From assembly GCA_034509735.1 (NCBI GenBank), contig JACGWO010000006.1:13580645-13644644 (forward strand): DNA of 64,000 nt. The letters are read 5' to 3'. The stretch's first letter is position 1. Every line of letters starts with the position of its first letter. The stretch is from Sesamum alatum (lineage: Eukaryota; Streptophyta; Magnoliopsida; Lamiales; Pedaliaceae). Under the pieces are notes generated by a model that was given only the letters and a program-made list of their open reading frames with translations, was not told the DNA's origin and ran no database searches. Position numbers and translations under genes: made by a program. Of the stretch, positions 45,368 to 54,538 are shown piece by piece.

Positions 45368-45979
45368 AGATACCAATTATTGTCCGTGTTGTTAAGAAAG
45401 GAGAATGAAATTGTCTTCAACAGTTTTCTGTAATTTATGCATCTGTATTGCCTTCAGGAAGTTTCATACTGGGTTTAAGAGCCGACAGTCCCCAAAGAAA
45501 CAGTTCAACAGTTGAACCTAAATGTTCTGTGCACACAAGTCAATGTTATATATGAGATTTGGATGAAGTAATTGTTGTGATACAATATAACAAAAATGAG
45601 ATTTACAGATGAAAATAGGTTTGAGGAAGTCAACTCTCTCTTTGCTAGGATAAAAAATTAAGAAAAGTGGTATCCCAATTCGAGCAAGGAAGAGCTCCAT
45701 TAATTTAGAGGAAGAGGGTGAAGTTTTCTGATGAAAATTGTTCTCGGCCATTGGATTCTTTCCACTAGATATAGATCGTATTTGCTAGTACAAGTATTTT
45801 TCTTTAGAAGGAGGATTTTGTGTCACTTGGCTTAATCCTAAATATTAAAAGACAATATGTTTGGTTTCGTTTTTGGTCCATCTTCGAGATAAACTAAAAA
45901 TAAAATCAAACATGGTCTATTCCCAAAACACCTTCACTGGGTATTTTGGGAGGTTTTGGCCGAAACGTGCGCAATAATA
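45368..45979. other. 3' flank of the SDR gene, non-coding
   Basis: This holds the 3' untranslated region and AT-rich spacer. I see no further gene. It ends at the target duplication of the TIR element at 45980. Confidence 0.5.
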
Positions 45980-46293
45980 GAGATAAATGCAAAGAAGGTA
46001 CCATAGTATAGGCCCCTTTGCAATTTTGATACCGTACTTTTCAAAAAAGCCAATTTCAGTATCACACAATGAAGAGTCTGGCAAGTTTGATACTGCATTT
46101 TATGAAAGTCAGACAAGTTTGATACCACAGTTTATGAAAGTTGCAAATATAGTACCTTAGTTTTAAAACTGACAACTTTGGTACCAACCCTCATCTTTTG
46201 ATAATATCGTTTCTAGTCCCCTAAACTTATTTTTTGCATAGATTTTGTCCGTTTTTGCCCAGATTTTCAGATTTAGTACCCTATGCATGAAAA

Positions 46294-46305
46294 TGGTATC
46301 AGAGC
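46294..46305 (+). promoter_or_regulatory. Primer-binding site for initiator tRNA-Met
   Basis: TGGTATCAGAGC is complementary to the 3' end of plant initiator tRNA-Met, the primer for first-strand synthesis in caulimovirids and many LTR elements. It lies at the exact left edge of the viral sequence and 75 bp before the first ORF. Confidence 0.85.
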
Positions 46306-46379
46306 CTAGGTTTATTGAAGAAATGTTTGTTTATATTACATATTGATATTTTATCCCTAACGGAGGAGACTTTAAAAGC

Positions 46380-46685
46380 ATGGAACCGAACGAAAGTTCG
46401 AGTTACACTGAAAACAGGGAGTATTTTCAGATTCTGAAAATACAGAGAACAGAATTTCTTATGGAAATTCTTAGAAATATCGCCAACAGTCCGAGGTTGG
46501 TCGATGCGTCATTTCTTCCAAAGGAAGAAAGAGAGGAATGGCATCGAAATCGCCATGTTCGAGAGACGTTACCAGGGAATGCAGTGAGACGTCTACAGGG
46601 AGCTGAGATACATGGAAGAATCCCAGCCAGGAGATCCAGAACAGGTAGATTCATGAAAAAATACAGTTCTAAAAATAATGATTAA
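46380..46685 (+). CDS. EPRV-3 ORF1, small protein of unknown function (101 aa)
   Basis: It is a charged 101-residue protein with a helical N-terminal half (EYFQILKIQRTEFLMEILRN) and an Arg-rich C-terminus. It has no stop within. The ATG follows the primer site by 75 bp. Its position matches the small first ORF of badnaviruses and tungroviruses, but I do not recognise a shared motif. It overlaps ORF2 by 8 bases, so leaky scanning is a plausible route to the next ORF. Confidence 0.65.
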   Translation: MEPNESSSYTENREYFQILKIQRTEFLMEILRNIANSPRLVDASFLPKEEREEWHRNRHVRETLPGNAVRRLQGAEIHGRIPARRSRTGRFMKKYSSKNND

Positions 46686-47064
46686 AGGAACTGATTGGAA
46701 GGAACTCGAACCGGATACCTCGAAGTACTCTCAGGACCTTAGAGAGGTACAAAAGATAGTTCAAGACTATGGACATAGGCTAATCCATATACCTATGAAA
46801 ATAGACCTCTTGAACCAAAAGATGGATGAAATCTTAAAAATCCTACCAGATCTACAAAAGGATCTCACAGATCTGAAGAATGAGGTTACAGATCTGAGAA
46901 GAACACAAAGGAATACCCCTGAGACATCCAGATCTCATCAGGAACGCATCAGGGACGCCCTTGGACCAGTATCTTTCCTACATCAGAAAGGAAAGGCGAA
47001 GGAGATCTCGAAGCCAAAAACACAAGAGGAACAAATCATCGAGATCATCAAATCCATAAAATAA
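46678..47064 (+). CDS. EPRV-3 ORF2, coiled-coil protein, virion-associated type (128 aa)
   Basis: Residues about 15-80 form a likely coiled coil (IDLLNQKMDEILKILPDLQK, then DLTDLKNEVTDLRR), followed by a basic, Lys-rich tail. Caulimovirid virion-associated proteins have this build: a coiled coil for oligomerisation and a basic tail that binds capsid and DNA. The length is also usual. It starts inside the end of ORF1 and its stop TAA shares its last base with the ATG of the next ORF (TAATG at 47062-47066). The function is inferred from structure and position. Confidence 0.7.
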   Translation: MIKGTDWKELEPDTSKYSQDLREVQKIVQDYGHRLIHIPMKIDLLNQKMDEILKILPDLQKDLTDLKNEVTDLRRTQRNTPETSRSHQERIRDALGPVSFLHQKGKAKEISKPKTQEEQIIEIIKSIK

Positions 47065-48503
47065 TGGAGATATCTAGAGTGGATCTATCGGATCTACAAG
47101 AGTTAGCTGAATCCTTTTCCCAACTAGGGATTGTGGATTTAGTTAATATCCAAACCAATGAGGTCGCTCCAGCTTTACCACCGCCGGAGGGAAGCACAGG
47201 CTCAAATGATCCACCGCAGGATCATCCAATGAGAGAAGGTACAGATTTTCACACCAATACTACCCCTACCTTCGTGGGGACAAGATTGCGAGAAAACCCA
47301 GGAAGGAATCCAAGACGGGTGCCTGAAAACACACCATGGGCAAGGACCATGCTCCAGCCCTTGCATCCATATGGCACGGTTCTCAACCTGGATGTTATCG
47401 ACTTTCAAAATATCGAGAAGGTGATAGATGAATGGGTTGCAGCCATGAAATTTGCACCAACTACGTTGGAGCTAGACAAGGATAACTTCATAAAGCTTTT
47501 GGAGTTAAGCTTGGAAGGGTCGGTAAAGATCGGATGGGATAATACCTCAGAAGAAACCAAAGCAAGCATCCTTGAAGGAGAGTCTAAAAGTGCAATCGCG
47601 GATAGACTGGGAAGGTTAATCAAGATTCACTTCATCGGAGATGGATACTTCGAAGGAAGCAGAACAGAAAAGGCTAGGGAGTATGCACAAGCTCTCTTTG
47701 GTCTCAAGTTAAGAAGTATCTGTGCTGTAGATGAATATATCTATTGGTTCCGCAAATACTTCTTCCAGAGTGGGGTAACAACCGAAGTAGCCGCCCCAAT
47801 GTTCTTTGCAAAGATCTGCAGCCCATGGAGGGAAATGTTGATACAATTATACAAAGTACCTGCAGGACAGCTGGATTTAGTTGCAAGGAGGATGTCTTTC
47901 CTTAAAGACAAACTGAAGGATTGGTGTTACCAAGCAACCGTCCAAAAGAATATGAAGAGACTGAGAGGTAAAATCAAAAGAACCCCTCTCTATTGCGATA
48001 ATAATGATTTTCCAACTATTATAGGAGAATCAAGCGAGCAAAAGAAGAGGAGAAAGCAAGGTGGTGACTCTTTTTCCAGGAGTTCCAAAAAATCCTCTCT
48101 TAGAAGAAGATCATGGTGGTCTAAATCAAAATCCAGATCATACAAATCGGGACAGAGAACAGGACCAACAAGGGCTTCATCCCAAGGATCTAGACGATGA
48201 GAGGCGAAATCCACAGGACGAGCTCCTACACGGAGAACTTTCAGACAAGCCCATACCCGAGCCAATGAAAGTTTCAAGGATTGCAACTGCTGGACGTGCG
48301 GAGCAAAATGACATATCTCCCCAGATTGCCCGCAGAAACGTGGTGAATTACGCCAATTTGAAGCCACAAACGACATCCTAGATGCAGTCTACTACGGCGA
48401 CTTGGTACCAATCTACCAATTCGAAGATCTTCCCTCAGATGAAAGCATCTACGAGGAAGAAATAGAAAGTGATTCGGATGGATCTTCAACCGAATCAGAA
48501 TAA
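47064..48503 (+). pseudogene. EPRV-3 coat protein ORF, two in-frame TGA stops
   Basis: Residues 1-378 are open, ending at TGA 48198-48200. The central region (about 115-300) has the capsid-like helical pattern, with IYWFRKYFFQSG and MFFAKICSPWREMLIQLY. A Lys/Arg/Ser-rich basic stretch follows (about 325-378). In the same frame past the stop lies a CCHC zinc knuckle (CWTCG at 48288-48302, then H and C to about 48329) and an acidic tail ending at TAA 48501-48503. The second TGA (48309-48311) is inside the knuckle. Caulimovirid coat proteins share this basic region plus knuckle. It precedes the movement protein here. Confidence 0.8.
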
Positions 48504-49455
48504 TTACAACGAAGGAGATAAGCTCCAAACCTTAGATAGCCTATCAGGATTCTTTTCAAAGTTGACGGTGTCAAACAAAACCATGGAAAGAATCATGAGA
48601 CAAGACTCTAATCTCAACCTATACGATGGATTTAGAATTGGAGGGATCAGAAGAGTCCTTAACCAGATAGGATTGAACCAGAGGAAACATCATATCATCT
48701 ACAAAGTAAGTTCAGGTAAGTTTGCAATTCCTATGGAACTTACTGGTAATGTGATGGAAATGCAGCTTATTCCTAAGGAAGAAATTCTTGAAGAATTAAG
48801 TAAACTTAGAGAGGAAGTAGCGGTTACTATGAAATGGATCCACATAGGAGCTATTGAAGTAGTAATAAAAGCAACTTTTAAGGAAGGAATTGATTCAGAA
48901 ATACATTTGTCAATAATGGATAGAAGAATCAATAACTTAAGAGATGGTTGTCTTGGGACAATGATAGGAAATTTGTATGCAGGAAAATTGATGTTTGATA
49001 TTCATCCTAGGATAGCATACAACCTAGCAGACCAAGATTTCAATAGAGTCTTAACCCTTCATCAGGATTTTAAAAGAAAGGATCTTATGAAAGACGGGAA
49101 TAGACCATATTCTATAACATATAGAATAGCTTATGCCCTTTCCAACACACATCATTCTGATTTATTTCTTAGGAAAGAGTATATTGAAATTCCTAGAATT
49201 TTCAAGGAATTCGCTAAGGTAATGACACCAGATCCTATTAGAATACCTAGAATAGGTGGTGTTGATATCTTGATAAAAGATCACCCGGTTTTAGATCGAA
49301 CCCTTAGTTCTAAAACTGATTTTAGTAGCAGGATGTTCTTTTCAGAAGATAGGATTATGGCCTATAAAGGAAAGGAACCAGAGTTGTTAAAGCCTCGAGC
49401 TATTAGGGTGGATAATGTAAAGCTTAGATGCCCTGAAAGCTGGAAACAAATCTAA
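48469..49455 (+). CDS. EPRV-3 movement protein domain (30K type), ended by an in-frame stop
   Basis: The open stretch has 328 codons; starts at 48469 and 48481 are both possible. The core (about residues 70-215) has the 30K pattern: KFAIPMELTG, AVTMKWIHIGAIEVVIKATF, SIMDRRINNLRDGCLGTMIG with the conserved Asp, and a MFDIHPRIAYNL block. These proteins carry the genome through plasmodesmata. It overlaps the coat-protein ORF end by about 35 bases. TAA at 49453-49455 cuts it, but the same frame continues into RT, so it was the front of a polyprotein. Confidence 0.85.
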   Translation: MIRMDLQPNQNNYNEGDKLQTLDSLSGFFSKLTVSNKTMERIMRQDSNLNLYDGFRIGGIRRVLNQIGLNQRKHHIIYKVSSGKFAIPMELTGNVMEMQLIPKEEILEELSKLREEVAVTMKWIHIGAIEVVIKATFKEGIDSEIHLSIMDRRINNLRDGCLGTMIGNLYAGKLMFDIHPRIAYNLADQDFNRVLTLHQDFKRKDLMKDGNRPYSITYRIAYALSNTHHSDLFLRKEYIEIPRIFKEFAKVMTPDPIRIPRIGGVDILIKDHPVLDRTLSSKTDFSSRMFFSEDRIMAYKGKEPELLKPRAIRVDNVKLRCPESWKQI

Positions 49456-49710
49456 GTTATATTTGACATCACTAGAACAGAAAATTGTTTTCCTTGTGAT
49501 GACTTATACCATCTACAGCAACCTGTTGTGGGAAAATATGAAGGTATGCTAGAAATAGCAGGCCATGAGATTATTGTTACAGGTATTGCAGGACGAGAAA
49601 ATGGGATAATGACCTTAGGAATAAATTTTCTTGAAGATCATAAACCATGGGGAAGAAAAGGTAATGGTATGGAATTCAGTTTAGATGGTTATACCATTAG
49701 AATTGAATGA
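49456..49710 (+). pseudogene. EPRV-3 spacer between movement protein and RT; protease core not found
   Basis: The same frame stays open from 49456 to TGA 49708-49710. It reads a Cys-containing stretch, then MLEIAGHEIIVTGIAG and LGINFLEDHKPW, the last resembling the end of caulimovirid proteases. I see no D-T/S-G active-site motif. Either the catalytic part was deleted (the RT also starts abruptly near 49738) or this lineage differs. Function is uncertain. Confidence 0.5.
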
Positions 49711-49737
49711 CGAGCCCCTTTTCTATATACATATCTG

Positions 49738-50904
49738 TTGGTAAGAAATCATGGTGAGATAAAAAGAGGTAAACCCAGGTTAGTTATTAACTATCAAGGC
49801 ATCAATAGAATATTACAATTTGATGGTTATTACATCCCAAGTAGAGAACACTTAATTGATTGCATTAAAGGTGCTAAAGTGTTTTCTAAGTTTGATTGCA
49901 AATCTGGATTCTATCAGATTAAGATGGAAAATGATTCAAAGAAATATACTGCATTTTCCACACCTCATGGACAATATATCTGGAATGTACTTCCAATGGG
50001 ACTTGCCAATGCACCCCAAATATTTCAAAGAAAGATGGATAATCTTTTCAAAGACTATCTAGAGTTTATGTTTGTTTACATAGACGATATCTTGATTGCA
50101 TCTAAAAATATACAGGATCATATTAGACATCTTGAAATATTTTCCGATGCATGCCATAAGGAGGGACTAGTGCTCTCCGAAAAGAAAACTATTATAGCTG
50201 TCAATAAACTTGAATTTTTAGGAATTCTTATTGACGAAACAGGCATTGAGTTGCAGGAACACATTGTAGAAAAAATTTGCAATTTTCCTGACATTCTTAA
50301 GGATAAGAAGCAACTTCAAAGCTTCTTGGGAGTTGTCAATTTTGCAGGAATCTTTATAAAAGACCTTGCAAAATACAGAAAGAATTTCCGTTCACTTTTG
50401 AAAGAAACAGAGAGTTCAAAGTGGAAATGGGAGGAAATTCATACGCAAAGGGTTCGTGAGTTAAAACAGGTTTGCAATAACTTGCCAAAACTTGCAATCC
50501 CACAAGACGAGGATGAGTTGGTAGTATATACGGACGCCAATGATTACAGATGGGCAGCAATGCTCATGAAAAAGACAACCACGGGTGAAGAACCTTGTAG
50601 ATACACAGGAGGGTTGTTCACTGAGCAACAAGCCAAGCTATGGCATATCAACGAGAAGGAATTCTTTGCGGTTTGGAAGGCTTTCAAGAAATGGCCTTTG
50701 TTCTTACTAGCCAAAGAATTTACATTAAAAGTTGATAATACGAATGTTAAAGCTTTCTTAAAAAATAAACTTGAAGCAAAGATTGAGAAAGCACGTATTA
50801 TTAGATGGCAAGCAGAATGTCAATATTACTATTATAATATTGTCGTTATCAAATCTCATGAAAATGTTCTTGCAGATTTTTTGACAAGAGATGGAGGCAG
50901 CTGA
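49738..50904 (+). CDS. EPRV-3 reverse transcriptase and RNase H
   Basis: The 388-codon stretch is in frame with the movement protein. RT blocks: GKPRLVINYQGINRIL, FSKFDCKSGFYQIKM (first Asp), LPMGLANAPQIFQRKMD, and the intact catalytic box VYIDDILIASKN at about 50077-50110. RNase H: VVYTDANDYRWAAML (Asp), EKEFFAVWKAF (Glu), LKVDNTN (Asp) and the closing DFLTRDG. Together they copy pregenomic RNA to DNA. The first ~70 residues of a normal RT domain seem to be missing upstream. It ends at TGA, inside the start of the next ORF (overlap 50891-50904). Confidence 0.9.
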   Translation: MVRNHGEIKRGKPRLVINYQGINRILQFDGYYIPSREHLIDCIKGAKVFSKFDCKSGFYQIKMENDSKKYTAFSTPHGQYIWNVLPMGLANAPQIFQRKMDNLFKDYLEFMFVYIDDILIASKNIQDHIRHLEIFSDACHKEGLVLSEKKTIIAVNKLEFLGILIDETGIELQEHIVEKICNFPDILKDKKQLQSFLGVVNFAGIFIKDLAKYRKNFRSLLKETESSKWKWEEIHTQRVRELKQVCNNLPKLAIPQDEDELVVYTDANDYRWAAMLMKKTTTGEEPCRYTGGLFTEQQAKLWHINEKEFFAVWKAFKKWPLFLLAKEFTLKVDNTNVKAFLKNKLEAKIEKARIIRWQAECQYYYYNIVVIKSHENVLADFLTRDGGS

Positions 50905-52204
50905 AGCAGACTTTGTCATCATCAGGCTCAGGCACCTCAGGGAGAACCTTGAGGAGATCGATAAAAGATTTGGACAGCTAACGGTTAAAGCCCAAATAGC
51001 TGGCCAAGTTCAACGAATTGATCTGGACACTGTCCAGACCGCCATCAGGAGTACCAAACTTGTTGCAAGCTCGTTATGGGATGACTTACTGGAACCAATT
51101 CGAAAGGCATCATCTTCGGTGATAGCCCGAGAATTAAGAGAGCAGGGCTCTAAACCTGCAATTAGAGAACAGGGCTCTGAACCTGTAGCGGCAGATTCAA
51201 GTACTGCTTGCACAAGGCCATCGCCAGACTTTGGTGAACAGGCAAAAGTTGAGTTACAGGAAGTGTAAACTCTTGATAATTCAAGTCAACCCAGCACCTA
51301 TGAGGTAAAAGAGGAAGAGATTAACCTTAGGCCAATGACGGGCACCTCTAAGGTTAATACTAACGAAGCTTTATCTTCTGTTTCCGCTTGGCAGGATTAT
51401 CAGATATCATGGGAAAAACTTGTTTCCCGTAAAGGCATAAGCCCAGGCAAGACCATCGTAGACACATCCGGAAAATATAACAGAATCTGGATGATCGAAG
51501 GGTCTAAACCAGAAGAGGTACGAGAGTGGTAGGATTTTGGAGCCCTTGCTTTAGTTCATACTACGTCACCAAGCTTTTCGGAAATCTCAAAGCTTCCGGA
51601 ATGGATTAGTGGGGCAGTATATGACGCATGGCAAAACAATCCCCACCTTAAACGAGGAGATATTTTGGAGCTTAAGTTCATTTCCATAGCTCCAGAAATC
51701 GCAGGAAAGGGGTCTCACCCAGCATTCCATTTCATCAAATTACAGAGACCAGACATGGTAGCATTCAACAGAGTCAAGGCTGCCACAGGAGAGGCTCCCC
51801 TGGTATCTTCCCTTAGTGAAGATGACATATCCACAAGGAGAGCATGGGGTTATTGGGTCTGTCTCACAGAGATGGATAAAGTCAAATATCGATTTAAAAT
51901 ATTTTCCAATAAATTAAATGGATCATTTCTGTTAAACTCCATGACAGAAAAAAGCACCGAGTTTGCAGAAAGTTTGTTTGAAAAGAAAAGAATGCTTATA
52001 TGGGAGAATAAGCTACCTGCAACAGAGAACACAAGGAAGAAGGCATGCAATATGATGCACGTAGGACAATGGTATAACCACTTATGCCCTTGTTGTGAAA
52101 AACAAGAAAAGCCCTTGTTCGGAACAAAGATCCGGATAACTCAAAATAAACCCAAACCAAGACCAGAGAAGGGTAAAAGAAAGGATTTTCACAAAAGGAG
52201 GTAA
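50891..52204 (+). pseudogene. EPRV-3 last ORF, unrecognised protein, two in-frame stops
   Basis: A single frame of 438 codons runs from 50891 to 52204, with TAA at 51266-51268 and TAG at 51530-51532. The first part (to about residue 50) is helical and charged (HLRENLEEIDKRFGQL). The middle has DYQISWEKLVSRKG and PEWISGAVYDAW. The last part has AWGYWVCLTEMDKVKYRF and a Cys pair cluster LCPCCEKQ, then a Lys/Arg-rich end. Its place corresponds to the transactivator ORF of caulimoviruses or ORF4 of tungroviruses, but I recognise neither. No restored protein is implied. Confidence 0.6.
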
Positions 52205-52349
52205 AACCCTCAAGATGTAAAAAATCAAAAGGGAGACTGTCGGCAGAAGAGGACAAAAGGGTCAACAGTCAGAAAGACAACACCAGCTGGCAAGCACATG
52301 GCCGACAAGGCATAATGACCATAGTTGGAAAGTTGAAAGATAAAGTTGG

Positions 52350-52422
52350 TGACGAACGCAATGACGTCACCCAAAAACAAGATTGAAGTCCGGGTTTGAA
52401 GTCCGTGGACTATTATAAATAG
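52350..52422 (+). promoter_or_regulatory. EPRV-3 pregenomic promoter: as-1-like element and TATA box
   Basis: Two TGACG motifs start at 52350 and 52362, 12 bases apart. The second is a full TGACGTCA palindrome. This is the spacing of the as-1 element, bound by TGA-type bZIP factors, in caulimovirid promoters. A TATA box (TATTATAAATAG, 52411-52422) follows about 40 bp on. Transcription would begin near 52445-52455. Confidence 0.8.
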
Positions 52423-52475
52423 GAAGCTAGGAAGCAGATGGAGGACATCTGAAACTTCTCCAACTCTTCAGAAAA

Positions 52476-52634
52476 AATAAATTGTGTCTTTAAATTCTCT
52501 AAGTATTAGAATATCCAGTGTATGGGGTTATCCCCAACAAGTCAAGTCCTCTTATCCATGAGAGGCTAAATAGTTTTCTCCTCCGATAGAGGAATAAAAT
52601 ATTTATGTAATATATCAAGTATTTCTTCAATAAA
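52476..52634 (+). terminator. EPRV-3 polyadenylation signals
   Basis: AATAAA occurs at 52476-52481, 52593-52598 and 52629-52634, about 60-220 bp after the TATA box. In caulimovirids the signal lies shortly after the promoter and is skipped on the first pass, giving a terminally redundant RNA. Which of the three was used cannot be told. Confidence 0.5.
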
Positions 52635-53119
52635 GTAAAGGCTTCTGCCCAAATTGTTGTCCAAAATTTTATTAAGTCTCTATTTTGAGTACTTTTACGC
52701 CCTAAGGTAGGAAATGAAGTAGGGCTGTGCTGTTTGTTGCTGAAGGAGCCAAGTACCTGCGAACCATCTGCTGCGGTAGTGTGGTTGGAGAAAGAGCCGT
52801 AAAAACGAGGACTTGGAATACCCGGTGGCAAAGCGGTCAAATCAAGGTATGAATTTATGGAGGCTTAACTTTATTTTCGGAAGCATGTTCGGCCTGATCA
52901 GAATTGAATTATATGGGTGCTATTTCTGGAAAAAAAAAAAAAAGGAAAGTTTTGGGACCAAATCTGATACTTTCTAAAGGTTGAGGGGCTAAAATGAAAG
53001 GAAAGTACCTTATTTGTAAGTCTCTGTAAACTATGGTATCAAAATTGACTATTTTAGAAAGTGTGGTACCAAACTTGCAAGAGCCCCTATAGTGTGGTAC
53101 CAGAAATGCAATTTTCTCA

Positions 53120-53494
53120 CAATAATATATGATATAATTGAATCCACCTACAAACAAACAAATAGTACTATATACATATATATATATATATTTATAAAAA
53201 CATATCAAAGATATATGATTTGATAATGAACAATATTTTTTTTCTTTTAATATACAAAACAATACATTTTTTACACTATTTTAAAACTATCTCCAAAAAT
53301 AAATCCAAACATACACCTTATTTCTAACACACACTTATTTATCTTTATTTTTCTCTCTCTATCTCCACAAAACAGTTCAAAAATAAAATCAAACACAATG
53401 AATATATCCTAACAACTTAGCCATATATAATTCTTTTATTATCTATATATCTATAGCATAATATATATATATATATATATAAAATAATACTAGT
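53120..53494. other. AT-rich spacer with (TA)n runs
   Basis: It holds microsatellite-like TA runs (53174-53192 and 53461-53481) and no gene. Confidence 0.5.
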
Positions 53495-54538
53495 GGACTA
53501 ATGGACATCATATTTGGGCCTTATTTAGCTATATAGTCCTCAAAGTGGGTTGATAGCAGATTGGGCCTCTTCCTAATGGGCCTGTCATATTTCCTGTCGT
53601 TGGCCGCCTTTTAAGGCTCTTCACCCGCATCCCTCAAGGTGGGCGAGGCCGCTTACATCCTTTATACCTCGTCCACGATGATGTAGCGTGCATAGTACCA
53701 TCATAATTAGACGTTTTTACATGAGGTATTGTCATCATATTTGCAAAACGTAAATTTACAATTTTTTTTGAAAAAAATGTCTTGCTTAGTTATGCAGAAT
53801 GGAGTTTATTATTTATGTGTTGCTTAGTCCCTTGCTTTCCTATAATATGGGATGGTAGCATATTCAACATCATAAACTTCAAGTAACTTTGAAAGAGCAC
53901 ATGACCTCATTTCCTAGATGATGTTACAAATTAGCTGAATCGAAAATTATAAGGGCCATCCTAAGTGTTGTAATTTCAAGTTGAGTACTTTGGCTTTTCT
54001 TTTCATTTTTTTTCCCTTCCTCCTAGTTTTTTAAGTCCTCTCCAAATTCAATTGATGTGGTTTATATAGGCCTTTATTCAATTGGAAGGCGTGAGAGTAC
54101 ATTTCAGTCTGTGTCCTGTTGGGATCCAGAGTGAATATCTTCCACTAATTGCTAGATTTTTTTTGCTTGTGTTGTATGTATATTCCTTTTTGTGAGGTTG
54201 AGGCCTCTATTTATAGGCGTGAGTTGAGCTTTAGCAGCTTGGGCTCACTTTCATTGGGCCTTATCACCGTGGGCTTTGACATGGACTAGTCTTCTGATGG
54301 ACTGCATTTTTTAGCATGTAGCTGGCCCAATTTAGCCAACCCAAAATAATAAAATTTATATTTATTTTGGATTGACCCATAAAAAATACATAAGACCCAA
54401 ATTCAATATGGACTTATGAATTTGATTTCTTTACGACTAGCCCAAATTTATTATGAACTTTTATTTTGGAACCCAATTATTAGCCAATTTATTTGGGCTT
54501 TAATTGATAATTTACTCCAAAATATTTCAACATAAACA
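53495..54538 (-). repeat. Probable 3' LTR of Gypsy-2
   Basis: On the - strand a purine tract (AAGTGGGGGCATA, 54551-54539) is followed by TGTTTATGTTG, a good polypurine/LTR start. A TATA box (CTATAAATAG on the - strand, 54216-54207) lies inside. The far end is guessed near 53495 (TGGACTAATGG on +). The 5' LTR is outside the window, so the borders are unconfirmed. Confidence 0.5.

Larger units (their letters stand above)
46294..52870 (+). mobile_element. EPRV-3: nearly full-length endogenous pararetrovirus (Caulimoviridae)
   Basis: Order on the + strand: primer-binding site (46294), small ORF1, small ORF2, coat-protein ORF, a polyprotein with movement protein, RT and RNase H, a final ORF, then a promoter with as-1-like and TATA motifs and a leader. 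Neighbouring ORFs overlap by 1 to about 35 bases, as in polycistronic caulimovirids. In-frame stops are at 48198-48200, 48309-48311, 49453-49455, 49708-49710, 51266-51268 and 51530-51532. No frameshift is needed along the ORFs, but the protease core is not found. Linear insertion starting at the primer site fits integration from the open viral DNA. The copy is defective. Confidence 0.85.
45980..53119. mobile_element. Terminal-inverted-repeat element with a pararetrovirus in its middle
   Basis: The left end GAGATAAATGCAAAG and the reverse complement of the right end (GAGAAAATTGCATTT) match. The similarity continues for 75 bp or more, including GGTACCA...AGTATAGG-like blocks (45997-46070 and 53045-53105), and more weakly to about 230 bp. 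An identical 8-mer, CAATAATA, flanks it (45972-45979 and 53120-53127). Outside the virus it amounts to about 560 bp, so it looks like a MITE-sized element into which EPRV-3 integrated. An 8-bp duplication suggests hAT, but the class is not certain. Confidence 0.7.

Noticed and set aside
44674..45420. Three - strand open frames over the SDR gene
   Set aside because: They are shadows of a well-supported coding exon.
46294..46305. Possible tRNA gene
   Set aside because: Only the 12-base complement of the tRNA 3' end is present. No cloverleaf can be formed, so it is a primer-binding site.
52499..52840. Open frame of 113 codons on the - strand in the EPRV-3 leader
   Set aside because: It lies antisense in the promoter/leader region of the virus, has no recognisable domain and is best explained by chance.
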